A stretch of 64,000 nucleotides of DNA from an endosymbiont of Escarpia spicata (GCA_003349915.1 QFXE01000008.1:1-64000); one strand, 5' to 3'. Shown: positions 17,790 through 27,658, counted from the stretch's first letter. Numbers and translations: made by a program. Notes: a model not told the origin generated them from the sequence alone.

Positions 17790-19229
17790 ATGTCACTCGC
17801 AATCCTCTATTGCCGCGCCCGTGAGGGCATCAAGGCGCCGCTCGTCACCGTCGAGGTGCATCTTGCCAACGGTCTACCCAGCCTCTCCATCGTAGGCCTG
17901 CCTGAACTGGCGGTCCGGGAGAGCAAGGACCGTGTGCGCGGGGCGCTGCTCAACAGCCATTTCGAGTTTCCGGCCCGGCGTATCATTATCAATCTCGCCC
18001 CTGCTGATCTGCCCAAAGAGGGCGGGCGTTTCGATCTGCCCATTGCGCTGGGGATCCTGGCAGCCTCGGGCCAGTTGCGACTGGAAGGACTCGATAATTA
18101 CGAGTTTGTCGGTGAATTGGCACTTTCCGGGGCGCTAAGACCGATAAAAGGGGTGTTGCCGGTGGCGCTGGTCGCCAGGGATGCCGGACGCAGCCTGATC
18201 CTGCCCCAGGAGAATATTGCTGAGGCGGCATTGGTGGAGAGTGGGCAGGCACTCCCTGCAACCCACCTGCTGGAGGTCTGCGCCCATCTGGACGGGCGGG
18301 AGAAGATTCCGGACTGGGAGGGCGGCAATGAAGCGCCAATAGAGGACAGCCTGCCTGACCTTGCGGATGTTCAGGGCCAACACCAGGCTCGCCGAGCCCT
18401 GGAGATCGCAGCGGCAGGCGCCCATTCGCTGCTCTATCTTGGTCCACCGGGAACCGGCAAATCGATGTTGGCGACCCGTCTGCCTGGCATCTTGCCGGAG
18501 ATGACAGAGAGCGAGGCGCTGGAGAGTGCGGCCATTCGATCCGTGGCAGGCCGAACGCTGGAGGTGGCACGGTGGCGGCAGCGCCCGTTTCGCGCACCTC
18601 ATCACACGGCATCTGCGGTGGCTCTGGTGGGGGGCGGAGGCAATCCCAAGCCGGGGGAGATCTCCCTGGCCCATCACGGTGTGCTCTTTCTGGATGAGCT
18701 GCCGGAGTTTGAGCGGCGGGTGCTGGAGGTGCTGCGGGAGCCGATGGAGACGGGACAGATCACCATCTCGCGGGCCAGTCGCCAAGCGGAGTATCCTGCC
18801 CATTTCCAACTGATTGCGGCGATGAACCCCTGCCCCTGCGGCCATCTTGGCGATGGTACCAGCCGCTGCCGCTGCACCAGTGAACAGATCGCCCGTTACC
18901 GTGGGCGTATCTCCGGTCCACTGCTCGACCGCATCGATATGCATGTGGAGGTGCCCCGGCAGGATATTCAACTGATCTCCCGACCGCAGTCGCCTGCGGT
19001 GGAATCGAGTGCCCAAGTGCGGTGCAGAGTGGTGGCGGCGCGGCGGCAGCTGTTGCAGCGAGCAATGGAGCGATTGGGGCTCTCCATGCGGGCCTACCAC
19101 CGGATTTTGAAAGTGGCCCGCACCATCGCAGATCTGGAGGGTGAGGCGCAGATCCAGTCGGTTCACCTGAGCGAAGCGATTGGATTACGGCGTTTTGACC
19201 GCGTTCTGCCCGGCACCACACCGATATAG
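17790..19229 (+). CDS. comM: YifB/ComM family Mg-chelatase-like AAA+ ATPase
   Basis: The 479-residue protein aligns by eye with E. coli YifB: the N-terminal LonC-like domain ([40 protein letters not shown]), Walker [29 protein letters not shown], Walker [12 protein letters not shown] and a Cys cluster [15 protein letters not shown]. ComM is a hexameric helicase that promotes branch migration during natural transformation. The start [10 protein letters not shown] was preferred to an ATG six codons upstream because it matches the family start and has GGGAAGG before it. The gene is near pilU but not in operon with it. Confidence 0.9.
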   Translation: MSLAILYCRAREGIKAPLVTVEVHLANGLPSLSIVGLPELAVRESKDRVRGALLNSHFEFPARRIIINLAPADLPKEGGRFDLPIALGILAASGQLRLEGLDNYEFVGELALSGALRPIKGVLPVALVARDAGRSLILPQENIAEAALVESGQALPATHLLEVCAHLDGREKIPDWEGGNEAPIEDSLPDLADVQGQHQARRALEIAAAGAHSLLYLGPPGTGKSMLATRLPGILPEMTESEALESAAIRSVAGRTLEVARWRQRPFRAPHHTASAVALVGGGGNPKPGEISLAHHGVLFLDELPEFERRVLEVLREPMETGQITISRASRQAEYPAHFQLIAAMNPCPCGHLGDGTSRCRCTSEQIARYRGRISGPLLDRIDMHVEVPRQDIQLISRPQSPAVESSAQVRCRVVAARRQLLQRAMERLGLSMRAYHRILKVARTIADLEGEAQIQSVHLSEAIGLRRFDRVLPGTTPI

Positions 19230-19251
19230 GTTATGGAAAGCGGACAAAATA

Positions 19252-19281
19252 TAGGTTGGGTTAGCGATAGCGTAACCCAAC
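19252..19281. repeat. Short palindrome, GTAGGTCGGGTTAG family
   Basis: TAGGTTGGGTTAGCG pairs with CGTAACCCAACA in a compact hairpin. It is a minimal member of the family whose longer copies lie at 21265, 61998 and 63367. Confidence 0.7.
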
Positions 19282-19324
19282 AAAACCAGGCGCGCTTTCC
19301 TCTGCGCTGGTAAACTCCGCATCC

Positions 19325-21232
19325 ATGTTGCGCTTTGAAAAACTGAGTCTGCGTCGCGGTATCAAACTGTTGTTTGAGAATGCTTCGTTTACGCTACACA
19401 CTGGATGGAAAACCGGCATCACGGGCGGTAACGGTACGGGTAAATCGAGCCTGTTCAGCCTGATCCTGGGTCAACTGCAGGCGGATGAGGGTGAATTGCA
19501 TCTGCCGCCCAAGCTGGAGATCGCGCACGTTGCCCAGGAGACGCCCTCTTTGGCACGGCCTGCCATCGAATATGTCATCGACGGAGACAGTGAGCTGCGC
19601 AAATGTGAGCAGGCATTGGCAGAGGCTGAATCAGCAGGCGATGGTGGTGCCCAGGCCTGGCTGCATGAACTGCTGCATACGATAGGCGGATATACCGCCC
19701 GTAGCCGCGCCGGTCAGTTGATGCACGGACTCGGTTTCACCGCAGCCGAGGAGGAGCGGCCGGTCAACAGCTTCTCCGGTGGATGGCGGATGCGCCTCAA
19801 TCTGGCGCAGGCGTTGATGTGCCGCTCGGATCTGCTGCTGTTGGACGAGCCGACCAACCATCTGGATCTGGATGCGGTGATCTGGTTGGAGGAGTGGCTG
19901 CGCAGCTATCCCGGCACCTTGCTGCTGATCTCCCATGACCGGGATTTTCTCGACCGGGTGGCGGATCACATCGCCCACATTGAACAGCAACGGGCAGAAC
20001 TCTATACAGGCAACTACGCTACCTTTGAGCAGACCCGGGCCGCCCGGCTGGCAAACCAGCAGGTGGAGTACGAAAAGCAGCAGCGGGAGGTGGCTCATAT
20101 CCGCAGTTATGTGGACCGGTTCCGGGCAAAGGCGACCAAGGCCCGCCAGGCCCAGAGTCGGCTGAAGGCGCTGGAGCGGATGGAACTGATCGCGCCGGCC
20201 CATGTGGATTCACAGTTCCATTTCAGCTTTCTTGAGCCGGAGAAGAATCCGCACCCGCTGCTGCAGCTGGAGCAGGTGGATGGGGGTTATGATGAGTTGC
20301 CGGTATTCAGCAATGCCACCGTGTTGATAGAGCCCGGCGACCGAATCGGTCTGCTGGGCCCCAATGGGGCAGGCAAGTCCACCCTGATCAAACTGCTCGC
20401 CGGGTCACTCGAACCGCTGGCCGGGCTCAGGCATCCGGCCCAGGATTTGCGCATCGGCTATTTCGCCCAGCACCAGATCGAACAGCTCGACCCTGAGGCG
20501 AGTCCACTGTTGCACCTGGAGCGGCTCGACCCCCTGGCATCTGAGCAGCGTCTGCGGGATTTTGTTGGCGGATTCGGTTTTCAGGGAGATCGCGCCAAGG
20601 AGAAGGTGGCGCCCTTTTCCGGCGGCGAGAAGGCGCGGCTGGTGCTGGCATTGCTGGTCTATCAGCGTCCCAACCTGCTGCTGCTCGATGAGCCGACCAA
20701 CCATCTCGATCTGGAGATGCGTCATGCCCTGGGTTCGGCGCTGCAGGAGTTTGCCGGGGCGATGTTGATCGTCTCCCATGACCGCCATCTGTTGCGCATC
20801 ACCACCGACCAGCTCTGGCTGGTGCATGGTGGACGGGTGGAGGAGTTTGCCGGTGATCTGGATGACTACCCGGCCTGGCTGGTGGAACAGCGACGCCAGA
20901 CCAACGGCGGTGAAAATCAGTTGGCGGATGGTGAGCATACCGCCAAAACACGCCGGGACCGCAAGCGGCAGGAGGCGGAGTTACGCAGGCAGCTAAAGCC
21001 CTTGCGCAACAGGCTGAAAAAACTCGAAACGGAGATGGAACGTTGCCAGCAACAACAACAGGATTTGGAAGAGATTCTGGCCGATACGGGACTCTATCAG
21101 GATGATCGCAAGGACGAGATGCGCAGACGGCTGGCGGAGAAGGCGGAGATTGATGCGTTGTTATCAGACACCGAAGAGGCATGGCTGGAGGCGGGAGAGG
21201 CGTTCGAAACTGCGCAGTCTGAAATCGGCTGA
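19325..21232 (+). CDS. yheS: ABC-F family ATPase, YheS type
   Basis: The 635-residue soluble protein has two ABC domains joined by the ABC-F linker. Domain 1: GGNGTGKSS, FSGGWRMRLNLAQAL, LLLLDEPTNHLDLDAV. Linker: basic helix RSYVDRFRAKATKARQAQSR. Domain 2: GPNGAGKST, FSGGEKARLVLAL, LLLDEPTNHLDLEM. A C-terminal coiled coil follows (about 560-630). It resembles E. coli YheS over its whole length, including ERMELIAPAHVD. ABC-F proteins bind the ribosomal E site; the YheS role is not well defined. No transmembrane domain is present. The ATG follows the stop of yifB by 95 bases and a short repeat. Confidence 0.9.
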   Translation: MLRFEKLSLRRGIKLLFENASFTLHTGWKTGITGGNGTGKSSLFSLILGQLQADEGELHLPPKLEIAHVAQETPSLARPAIEYVIDGDSELRKCEQALAEAESAGDGGAQAWLHELLHTIGGYTARSRAGQLMHGLGFTAAEEERPVNSFSGGWRMRLNLAQALMCRSDLLLLDEPTNHLDLDAVIWLEEWLRSYPGTLLLISHDRDFLDRVADHIAHIEQQRAELYTGNYATFEQTRAARLANQQVEYEKQQREVAHIRSYVDRFRAKATKARQAQSRLKALERMELIAPAHVDSQFHFSFLEPEKNPHPLLQLEQVDGGYDELPVFSNATVLIEPGDRIGLLGPNGAGKSTLIKLLAGSLEPLAGLRHPAQDLRIGYFAQHQIEQLDPEASPLLHLERLDPLASEQRLRDFVGGFGFQGDRAKEKVAPFSGGEKARLVLALLVYQRPNLLLLDEPTNHLDLEMRHALGSALQEFAGAMLIVSHDRHLLRITTDQLWLVHGGRVEEFAGDLDDYPAWLVEQRRQTNGGENQLADGEHTAKTRRDRKRQEAELRRQLKPLRNRLKKLETEMERCQQQQQDLEEILADTGLYQDDRKDEMRRRLAEKAEIDALLSDTEEAWLEAGEAFETAQSEIG

Positions 21233-21264
21233 ATCTACCAGTCGAAAAGATTGATATTAACAAC

Positions 21265-21418
21265 GTAGGTCGGGTTAGTTGCACAACAGTATGAAATCTG
21301 TATTTGCCACCGTATTTCGTGTGCGACGTAACCCGACAAATCGCCGTCGGGTTACGATGCGCGTTAAGTGGAGTGATAAAATCGAAGCTCGAAGAGATGC
21401 GCATCTAACCCGACCTAC
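21265..21418. repeat. MITE-like element, about 154 bp, GTAGGTCGGGTTAG ends
   Basis: The ends GTAGGTCGGGTTAG and CTAACCCGACCTAC are perfect inverted repeats. The centre holds another palindrome (CGTAACCCGAC ... GTCGGGTTACG). A second copy at 61998-62152 is similar along its whole length, including the inner AAGTG-GA-TGA-AAA segment, so this is a mobile or formerly mobile unit rather than a chance hairpin. No open frame is inside. Confidence 0.85.
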
Positions 21419-21457
21419 AGATCACATTAATAACTATTTTTTTCTGGTATCCCCGAT

Positions 21458-21928
21458 ATGAAAAGTCTGCTGTTTTTCCTGTTTCTGCTGCTTGCCGCTT
21501 ACGTCGTCTGGCCTTATACGACGGTCTATCAGTTGGATCGGACGATGCAGGAGAGTGATCGTGAGGCATTTGCCGGCCTGGTGGATATCCGCTCCATCCG
21601 CGAGCAGATAAAGCGCAAGATGAACAAAGATCTGGAGAGTGGCGTTGGGGACGTTTCCAATGAATTTGTCGACTGGCTGCAAAACGGTATCCAGACGCTT
21701 GGCAGCAATGCGGTGGAACATCTGGTCGATCTTGACTGGGCGGTATTGCAATTACGCGCCCACAATCCGGACAAGCGTAAAGGCGGTTTTCTGAGGCAGC
21801 TCGACTATGCTTTCTTCGATGCGCCGGATAGCCTGTTGCTTCGCATCGGCGATTTGGGCGACGACCCGGTGCACGCCCGTCTCACCCTGGAGAATTGGAA
21901 CTGGCGGGTAACGGCGATCTATAACTAG
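21458..21928 (+). CDS. DUF2939 domain protein
   Basis: The 156-residue product starts with a membrane segment or uncleaved signal (SLLFFLFLLLAAYVVWPY) followed by the DUF2939 pattern: YQLDRTMQESDREAFAGLVD, IREQIKRKM, and near the end AFFDAPDSLLLRIGD and LTLENWNWRVTAIYN. The body is probably periplasmic and anchored. The role of the family is unknown. The ATG is 39 bases after the MITE-like repeat, which may contribute to its leader. Confidence 0.8.
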   Translation: MKSLLFFLFLLLAAYVVWPYTTVYQLDRTMQESDREAFAGLVDIRSIREQIKRKMNKDLESGVGDVSNEFVDWLQNGIQTLGSNAVEHLVDLDWAVLQLRAHNPDKRKGGFLRQLDYAFFDAPDSLLLRIGDLGDDPVHARLTLENWNWRVTAIYN

Positions 21929-21943
21929 CGATCGAAAAGACCC

Positions 21944-22031
21944 GTAGGCCTGATCAAGCGTAGCGGATCAGGCAAAAGCGTCGTGATAACCAACGGTGCT
22001 TGCCGGTTCCGCTGCGCTTGAACCGGCCTAC
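21944..22031. repeat. Palindromic repeat, GGATCAAGCG family (composite)
   Basis: GTAGGCCTGATCAAGCGTAGCGGATCAGGC forms one hairpin and GCCGGTTCCGCTGCGCTTGAACCGGCCTAC another; together the outer ends GTAGGCC and GGCCTAC are inverted. It is the fullest member of the family also seen at 36244, 47575 and 60761. Its last bases supply the stop codon of the DUF1415 gene on the minus strand. Confidence 0.85.
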
Positions 22032-22582
22032 CTGTTCTCCCGGCAACGCTGCAACTGATCCCGCACCTTATCCAGTCCCAGTTCACGCATCTTCTCTACG
22101 TTACGCTTTGGGATCTGCTCTGGGTTGGGGTAGTGCTTTAACGCGCGGGCCATCGGCTCTTCACGGATCAGGTGGAACATGGGGAAGGGTGAACGATTGG
22201 TATAGTTGGCCGGATCGTCTTCCTCTGCTTTATCGAAGCGGTAGTTTGGATGGAAGCTGGCCAGTTGCAGGACGCCGCCAAGACCTGCTTCCGCTATGGC
22301 TTCATCGGCCGAATAGAGCAGCTCCAGGTAGTCGTCGAAAGCGTCCAGCCCCTCCGGCGCGATGAAGAGTCCTGTCTCGACTTCTGTCTCGGGCAGGTTT
22401 ACCAGCGTATCCATCTCTGACAGCAGGGGGCGGTAGATCTCCTCAGGGGTTTGCCCGATGCAGACGCTGAAGCGGATGAGTCCAGCCTGTAACGGCGCAG
22501 ATGCAAAGGGGCAGAGGTTGAGTCCCACCACTACGTCACGAACCCAGTTTTCCGTGATGCGAATGACAGCTGTGCTATCCAT
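22028..22582 (-). CDS. DUF1415 family protein
   Basis: The 184-residue soluble protein fits DUF1415: WVRDVVVGLNLCPFASAPL near the start, TGLFIAPEGLDAFDDYLELL in the middle and FHPNYRFDKAEEDDPANYTN followed by RSPFPMFHLIREEPMARAL. The conserved Cys in LNLCPFA and the acidic/His-rich central part hint at a metal or redox role, but none is known. The ATG at 22582 overlaps the end of the MOSC gene by 8 bases, so the two are translationally coupled; longer upstream starts would run deep into that gene. The TAG stop lies in a dispersed repeat. Confidence 0.82.
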   Translation of the reverse strand: MDSTAVIRITENWVRDVVVGLNLCPFASAPLQAGLIRFSVCIGQTPEEIYRPLLSEMDTLVNLPETEVETGLFIAPEGLDAFDDYLELLYSADEAIAEAGLGGVLQLASFHPNYRFDKAEEDDPANYTNRSPFPMFHLIREEPMARALKHYPNPEQIPKRNVEKMRELGLDKVRDQLQRCRENR

Positions 22583-23396
22583 CTGTTTTATCCAGAATCT
22601 CGACGCGCATGCCTGCCTCCAGGAAACCTGGCCCATTGTGCAGCAGGTTCTGGCCAAAGAAGACCTTGTTTCCCTGCCTGCGATAGGTGGCCAATGTTTT
22701 TAGGGGTTCAGGCCCCCGTTGCCCCGTCTCCGGATCCACCGTGGTGATGGTGCAGCGGGAGCAGGGTTTGACCACCCGGCAATCGAGTTCGCCGATGCGG
22801 ATCCGGTGCCAGTTGTCCTCAGCATAGGCGTTGCAGCCACGGACGATTAGATTGGGCCGAAAGCGGGACATCGGCAGTTTCCGTTCGAGGCGTGCATTGA
22901 GGTCCTCCAGCGATGCCTCAGATATCAGCAGCAGAGGAAAGCCATCGGAGAATGCGGTGCGATCCTGGGAATCGGCGTATTCAGGATCGACCGGGCGCTC
23001 CTCCCCGTGCGGGAAAAAGACCAGTCGGCAGTGCTGCCCCAGCACCTCGCTGAGCCAGTTGTCGGCCTTTGAGCCGCAGGGGATGGCGTGACAGTGGTCA
23101 TGCCAGACCTCCACCTCTATCCGATTTGTCTCCCGGGGAGTGAGTGGCAGCTGCAGGTCGGGTTTGCCGTCGGTGGAGAGCGTCAATCCATCAGCAGTTA
23201 GGGTTTGCCGGATCAAGGCCATTCGGGGCAGTTCCCGCTGGCTCAGGAATTTTCCGGCAGCGTTTACCACCATCCAGCGCCTGTCGTGCCGGAGCCCAAA
23301 ACGGTCGACCTCGCTCTGGTTCAATTCGATGCCTGCCAGTGATTTGACCGGATAGATCATCAACCCTGAAAGGATTGTTTCGTTCACAGTTTTCAT
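22575..23396 (-). CDS. MOSC domain protein, YcbX/mARC type
   Basis: The 273-residue protein has the MOSC N-terminal beta-barrel (LSGLMIYPVKSLAGIELNQS, FGLRHDRRWMVVN) and the MOSC core (RFRPNLIVRGCNAYAEDNW, ELDCRVVKPCSRCTITTVD, RGPEPLKTLATYR). The Cys in VKPCSRC is the expected molybdenum ligand. Proteins of this type reduce N-hydroxylated compounds with a ferredoxin-like domain; here no fused 2Fe-2S domain is present, so a separate electron donor is needed. The ATG of MKTVNE was chosen over a TTG four codons earlier. The gene overlaps the DUF1415 gene. Confidence 0.85.
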   Translation of the reverse strand: MKTVNETILSGLMIYPVKSLAGIELNQSEVDRFGLRHDRRWMVVNAAGKFLSQRELPRMALIRQTLTADGLTLSTDGKPDLQLPLTPRETNRIEVEVWHDHCHAIPCGSKADNWLSEVLGQHCRLVFFPHGEERPVDPEYADSQDRTAFSDGFPLLLISEASLEDLNARLERKLPMSRFRPNLIVRGCNAYAEDNWHRIRIGELDCRVVKPCSRCTITTVDPETGQRGPEPLKTLATYRRQGNKVFFGQNLLHNGPGFLEAGMRVEILDKTDG

Positions 23397-23533
23397 CGCA
23401 AAGAACAAAATTCCTCTGTTTTTAACATTACCGCCCTTAATTACCGGCGGCAGCTGCCGCTAACCGGTTAGATCAACTATATCAAGGCGCACCGGCAAAT
23501 TGCCAAATGGTCCGCTGCAATGAGGAAAACTCC

Positions 23534-24643
23534 ATGGATATTGTGCCCTATCTAAAATTGATGGTGCAGAAAAATGCATCCGATCTCTTTTTCAGTACTG
23601 GTGCACCACCCAATCTCAAGGCCGAGGGTGAAACCCGTCCGGTCGGCTCATCGGCGCTTCAACAGGGGCAGGTGCGCAAGCTGGCTTACGCAATCATGAG
23701 TGACGACCAGATAAAGGAGTTCGAGGCAACCTACGAGTGCAACCGGGCAATCTCCATCGCCAAGCTGGGGCGATTTCGCGTCAACGTGTTCAGGCAGCGT
23801 GGTGATGCAGCAATGGTGATTCGCTATATCAAGGGCGTGATCCCGCCGGTGGAAAAACTCAATCTGCCGCCTATTTTGAAGGATCTGATCATGGAACCCC
23901 GGGGGTTGATCCTGGTGGTGGGATCAACCGGGTCGGGCAAGTCCACCTCGCTGGCTTCGATGATAGAGTATCGCAATCAGACCAAGACCGGCCATATACT
24001 CACCATTGAAGATCCCATTGAGTATCTCTATACCCACAAAAAGTCGGTGGTGGATCAGCGGGAGGTGGGGATCGATACCCTCTCCTACGAAAATGCCCTG
24101 AAGAATGCCATGCGCGAGGCGCCGGATGTCATCCTCATCGGCGAGATCCGGGAGATGTCCACCATGCAGCATGCCATTGCCTATGCTGAAACCGGCCATC
24201 TCTGCCTTTCCACGCTGCATGCCAACAACGCCAATCAGGCTTTGGACCGCATCATCAATTTCTTTCCCGATACTGCGCAGCGACAGCTCTATATGGATCT
24301 CTCCCTCAATCTCAGGGCGGTCATTTCACAGCGCTTGGTGAAAGGTAAAAACGGCCAACGACTGCCCGCGGTGGAGATTCTGCTGTTGACCACCTATATC
24401 TCGGAATTGATCAAGAAAGGGGATGTCCATGCCATCAAGGAGGTGATGGAACAGGGCACGGAGCGTGGCATGCAGACCTTCGATCAGTCACTCTACAAGC
24501 TCTATCAGGAAGGCAAGATCACCCTGGAAGAGGCGTTGAGCCACGCCGATTCCCGAAATAATCTCTCGTTGAAGATCCGTTTGGCGGATACCGGTCATGT
24601 CGATGTGCCGGGGGCGATGGGGATGAGTGATGATGTTTTCTGA
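23534..24643 (+). CDS. pilU: Twitching motility ATPase PilU
   Basis: The 369-residue protein is a PilT/PilU-type retraction ATPase: N-terminal DIVPYLKLMVQKNASDLFFS, Walker A VVGSTGSGKSTS, the Asp box HILTIEDPIEYLY, Walker B APDVILIGEIREMSTM, and the His box TGHLCLSTLHANNANQALDR. PYLKLMVQKNASDLF and the extended acidic C-terminus (MGMSDDVF) are features of PilU rather than PilT. It acts at the cytoplasmic base of type IV pili with PilT. The ATG at 23534 follows GAGGA by 7 bases. No other pilus gene is adjacent. Confidence 0.92.
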   Translation: MDIVPYLKLMVQKNASDLFFSTGAPPNLKAEGETRPVGSSALQQGQVRKLAYAIMSDDQIKEFEATYECNRAISIAKLGRFRVNVFRQRGDAAMVIRYIKGVIPPVEKLNLPPILKDLIMEPRGLILVVGSTGSGKSTSLASMIEYRNQTKTGHILTIEDPIEYLYTHKKSVVDQREVGIDTLSYENALKNAMREAPDVILIGEIREMSTMQHAIAYAETGHLCLSTLHANNANQALDRIINFFPDTAQRQLYMDLSLNLRAVISQRLVKGKNGQRLPAVEILLLTTYISELIKKGDVHAIKEVMEQGTERGMQTFDQSLYKLYQEGKITLEEALSHADSRNNLSLKIRLADTGHVDVPGAMGMSDDVF

Positions 24644-24660
24644 TTATTAACAATAAAATT

Positions 24661-24749
24661 AGGATGTAGGGTGCGCTGTGCGCACCATGATTAGCGTACT
24701 TACCATGATTACGGCTTGTTTTGGTGCGCATGGCGCACCCTACACCTCC
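24661..24749. repeat. Palindromic repeat, GTAGGGTGCGCC family
   Basis: GTAGGGTGCGCTGTGCGCACC faces GGTGCGCATGGCGCACCCTAC across a spacer in which CCATGATTA occurs twice. Outer sequences AGGATGT and ACACCTCC are near inverted copies. Located 18 bases after pilU. Confidence 0.85.
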
Positions 24750-24833
24750 ATATTGAAGGAGCACTAGCATTGCCTGGCCATGAGGCGGCATAATGGGGGT
24801 TTTTACCTAATTAGAATCGGGTGAGCCAGATCC

Positions 24834-27365
24834 ATGACTGCCAAGAGAAACGAGCAGCAAGCTACTAAAAATAATTGCGATCCAGAAAATAGAAAGCTGG
24901 TTGAATTGCCTCCGTTGGGAATGGATCAAGCATCGATCTCCGACGATTTCAGGCGCTATTTCGCCCACACCCTTGGGCGTGACGATCACTGCACATCAAG
25001 CCACTATCCCTACAAGGCGCTGGCCTTTGCCATGCGTGACCGCCTCATTGAGCGCTGGAAAAATACACGTCGTGTCTATGAGGATACCGACTGCAGGCGT
25101 ACTTTCTATCTCTCCCTGGAGTTTCTTATGGGACGGGCTCTGAGCAATACCATGCTCAATCTGGGGGTCGAAGATGAAGTCAGTGCAGCAATCTACGACC
25201 TGGGCCTGAGACTCGAGGATATTCGGGAGAGTGAGCCGGATGCCGGTCTCGGTAATGGCGGTCTGGGTCGTTTGGCGGCCTGTTTCCTCGACAGCTGTGC
25301 CACCCTGCAACTGCCGGTGCGAGGTTATGGCCTCCGTTATGAATACGGTATGTTTCGTCAGCATATTTCCAATGGGCAGCAGGTTGAGGACCCGGACCAC
25401 TGGCTGCGGGACGGCAACCCCTGGGAGCTGGAGCGTCCCGAGTATTTTCAACGGGTCCAGTTCGGTGGGCGTACGGAGCATCACACGGATGCGAATGGCC
25501 ACGTACGGGTCAGCTGGGTCGATACCCACGATGTGCTGGCGGTGCCCTGCGACATCCCGATACCCGGTTTTCGCAATGGCACGGTCAATACCCTGCGCCT
25601 CTGGAAGTCGGCGGCCACCGATGAGTTCGATCTGGAGGAGTTCAATGCCGGAGGTTACACGGAAGCCGTGGCGGCTAAGAACTCTGCCGAAAACATCACC
25701 ATGGTGCTCTATCCCAACGATGCGAGCGAAAATGGCAAGGAGTTGCGTCTGAGACAGCAGTATTTCCTCGCCTCGGCGAGCATCAAGGACGTGATGCGAG
25801 AGTGGCGTGAGAGCCATGAGGATTTCTCCAGCTTTGCCGAGAAGAACTGTTTCCAGCTCAATGACACCCATCCCAGTATCTCGGTTGCCGAATTGATGCG
25901 TCAGCTGATGGACGAACATGGGATGTTGTGGGATGAGGCCTGGACGATTGTCTCGTCCACCATGGCCTATACCAACCATACTTTGTTGCCGGAGGCTCTG
26001 GAGCGGTGGCCGGTGCGGCTCTTCGACCAGCTTGTGCCCCGGCTTCTGGAGATCATCTACGAGATCAACGCCCGGTTTCTTACCCAGGTGGCCCAGCACT
26101 GGCCCGGAGATACCGACCGTCTGCGCCGTATGTCGATCATCGAGGAGGGGCATGAGCCGATGGTGCGCATGGCCTATCTGGCGCTGGTGGGCAGTTTTTC
26201 GGTAAATGGCGTGGCTGCACTCCACACGCAATTGCTCAAAGAGGGGCTGTTTCTTGATTTTTATGAAATGTGGCCTGAGCGTTTCAATAACAAGACTAAC
26301 GGTGTGACCCCCCGCCGCTGGCTGGCGGCCTGTAATCCGGGTCTGCGTGATCTGATTGATGTAACCATCGGTAATGGCTGGATCTCTCACCTGCCAAACC
26401 TGGAGCAGTTGGCGGAAAAGGCTGAGAGCCGCACCTTTCGGCGTCTCTGGCGCAACATCAAGCAGGAGAACAAGGCGCGGTTGGCCAAGATGGTGAAGGC
26501 CGATTGCGATGTGGAGTTCAACACCGAAGCCATGTTCGACGTGCAAGTCAAGCGTATTCACGAATACAAGCGTCAGCTGCTCAATATTCTGCATGTCATC
26601 CACCTCTACAATCGCATCAAGGCGGGCGATACGGAGAACTGGACCAATCGCTGTGTGTTGATCGGTGGCAAAGCCGCGCCCGGTTACCAAGTGGCGAAAT
26701 TGATCATCAAACTGGCCAGCAGTGTCGCTCGGGTGGTCAACAGCGACCCTGATGTGGGTGATCGGTTGAAGCTTGCGTTTCTGCCCAACTACCGGGTCTC
26801 GGCGATGGAGGTCATAGCGCCAGCTGCCGATCTGTCGGAGCAGATCTCGACAGCAGGTAAGGAGGCCTCGGGTACCGGCAACATGAAATTCATGATGAAC
26901 GGTGCCGTGACCATCGGCACCCTGGATGGCGCCAATATCGAGATCCTCGAAGAGGTGGGTATCGATAATTTCTTCCTCTTCGGTCTGACCACCGTCGATG
27001 TGGAGGCGAAGCGGCGTCACTACGATCCCAATGCCATCATCGACAGGGATCCTGCATTTCTGAAGGTGATGAAGCTGTTGGAGAGCAGCTATTTCAATCA
27101 GTTTGAACTGGGACTATTCGACACTATCATCGAGTCGATTCGCAGTCCCTATGATCCCTGGATGACTGCTGCGGATTTCCGCAGTTATATCGATGCTCAG
27201 GAGCAGGCGGCCCTGGCCTATCAGGATCAGGATGAGTGGGTGCGCATGAGCATCATCAATACCGCGAAAAGCGGCCACTTCTCCACCGACAGGACCATGG
27301 AAGAGTACAACCGGGATATATGGCGGCTGGAGCCCGTGACGGCGCCGCCGGTTGCCCCGGCGTAA
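24834..27365 (+). CDS. glgP: Glycogen/maltodextrin phosphorylase
   Basis: The 843-residue protein is full length for glycosyltransferase family 35. Visible landmarks are TFYLSLEFLMGRALSNTMLN, DAGLGNGGLGRLAACFLDS, QLNDTHPSISVAELMRQLMD, KTNGVTPRRWLA, DVQVKRIHEYKRQLLN, and the PLP site EASGTGNMKFMMNGAVTIGT whose Lys binds the cofactor. It releases glucose-1-phosphate from alpha-1,4-glucan, so the organism probably stores glycogen. No other glycogen gene is near. A YcgL-type gene starts three bases after the stop. Confidence 0.95.
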   Translation: MTAKRNEQQATKNNCDPENRKLVELPPLGMDQASISDDFRRYFAHTLGRDDHCTSSHYPYKALAFAMRDRLIERWKNTRRVYEDTDCRRTFYLSLEFLMGRALSNTMLNLGVEDEVSAAIYDLGLRLEDIRESEPDAGLGNGGLGRLAACFLDSCATLQLPVRGYGLRYEYGMFRQHISNGQQVEDPDHWLRDGNPWELERPEYFQRVQFGGRTEHHTDANGHVRVSWVDTHDVLAVPCDIPIPGFRNGTVNTLRLWKSAATDEFDLEEFNAGGYTEAVAAKNSAENITMVLYPNDASENGKELRLRQQYFLASASIKDVMREWRESHEDFSSFAEKNCFQLNDTHPSISVAELMRQLMDEHGMLWDEAWTIVSSTMAYTNHTLLPEALERWPVRLFDQLVPRLLEIIYEINARFLTQVAQHWPGDTDRLRRMSIIEEGHEPMVRMAYLALVGSFSVNGVAALHTQLLKEGLFLDFYEMWPERFNNKTNGVTPRRWLAACNPGLRDLIDVTIGNGWISHLPNLEQLAEKAESRTFRRLWRNIKQENKARLAKMVKADCDVEFNTEAMFDVQVKRIHEYKRQLLNILHVIHLYNRIKAGDTENWTNRCVLIGGKAAPGYQVAKLIIKLASSVARVVNSDPDVGDRLKLAFLPNYRVSAMEVIAPAADLSEQISTAGKEASGTGNMKFMMNGAVTIGTLDGANIEILEEVGIDNFFLFGLTTVDVEAKRRHYDPNAIIDRDPAFLKVMKLLESSYFNQFELGLFDTIIESIRSPYDPWMTAADFRSYIDAQEQAALAYQDQDEWVRMSIINTAKSGHFSTDRTMEEYNRDIWRLEPVTAPPVAPA

Positions 27366-27367
27366 CC

Positions 27368-27640
27368 GTGGCCGAAGGCAAGCTGAATTGCTGGGTCTAT
27401 CGCAGCCCGCGTAACGAGCAGATGTACCTCTATCTAAGGGAGGAAGAGTGCTTCGAGCTGGTTCCTGCGCCACTGCTGGAGCGTTTCGGCGCGCCAGCAC
27501 TGGTGATGGAACTGGAGTTGCATGCCGGCCGAGTCCTGGCTCGGGAGGATGTGTCAAAGGTAATGGCAAACCTGTCCGAGTTGGGATTTCATCTGCAGAT
27601 GCCGCCGGAGATCAAACCCAAGCTCTATTTTGGTGAGTAA
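27368..27640 (+). CDS. YcgL domain protein
   Basis: The 90-residue protein matches the YcgL family: CWVYRSPRNEQMYLYL at the start, then FELVPAPLLERFGAPALVM and the end LSELGFHLQMPPEIKPKL. The GTG at 27368, two bases after the glgP stop, gives the family's normal length; longer in-frame starts lie inside glgP. It is probably translated by coupling. The function of YcgL proteins is unclear. Confidence 0.8.
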   Translation: MAEGKLNCWVYRSPRNEQMYLYLREEECFELVPAPLLERFGAPALVMELELHAGRVLAREDVSKVMANLSELGFHLQMPPEIKPKLYFGE

Positions 27641-27658
27641 TATCTCATAGAAGACCAC

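Noticed and set aside
24996-27020. Antisense open frame of 674 codons within glgP
   Set aside because: It mirrors the codon pattern of a conserved phosphorylase on the other strand, and its translation has no domain features.
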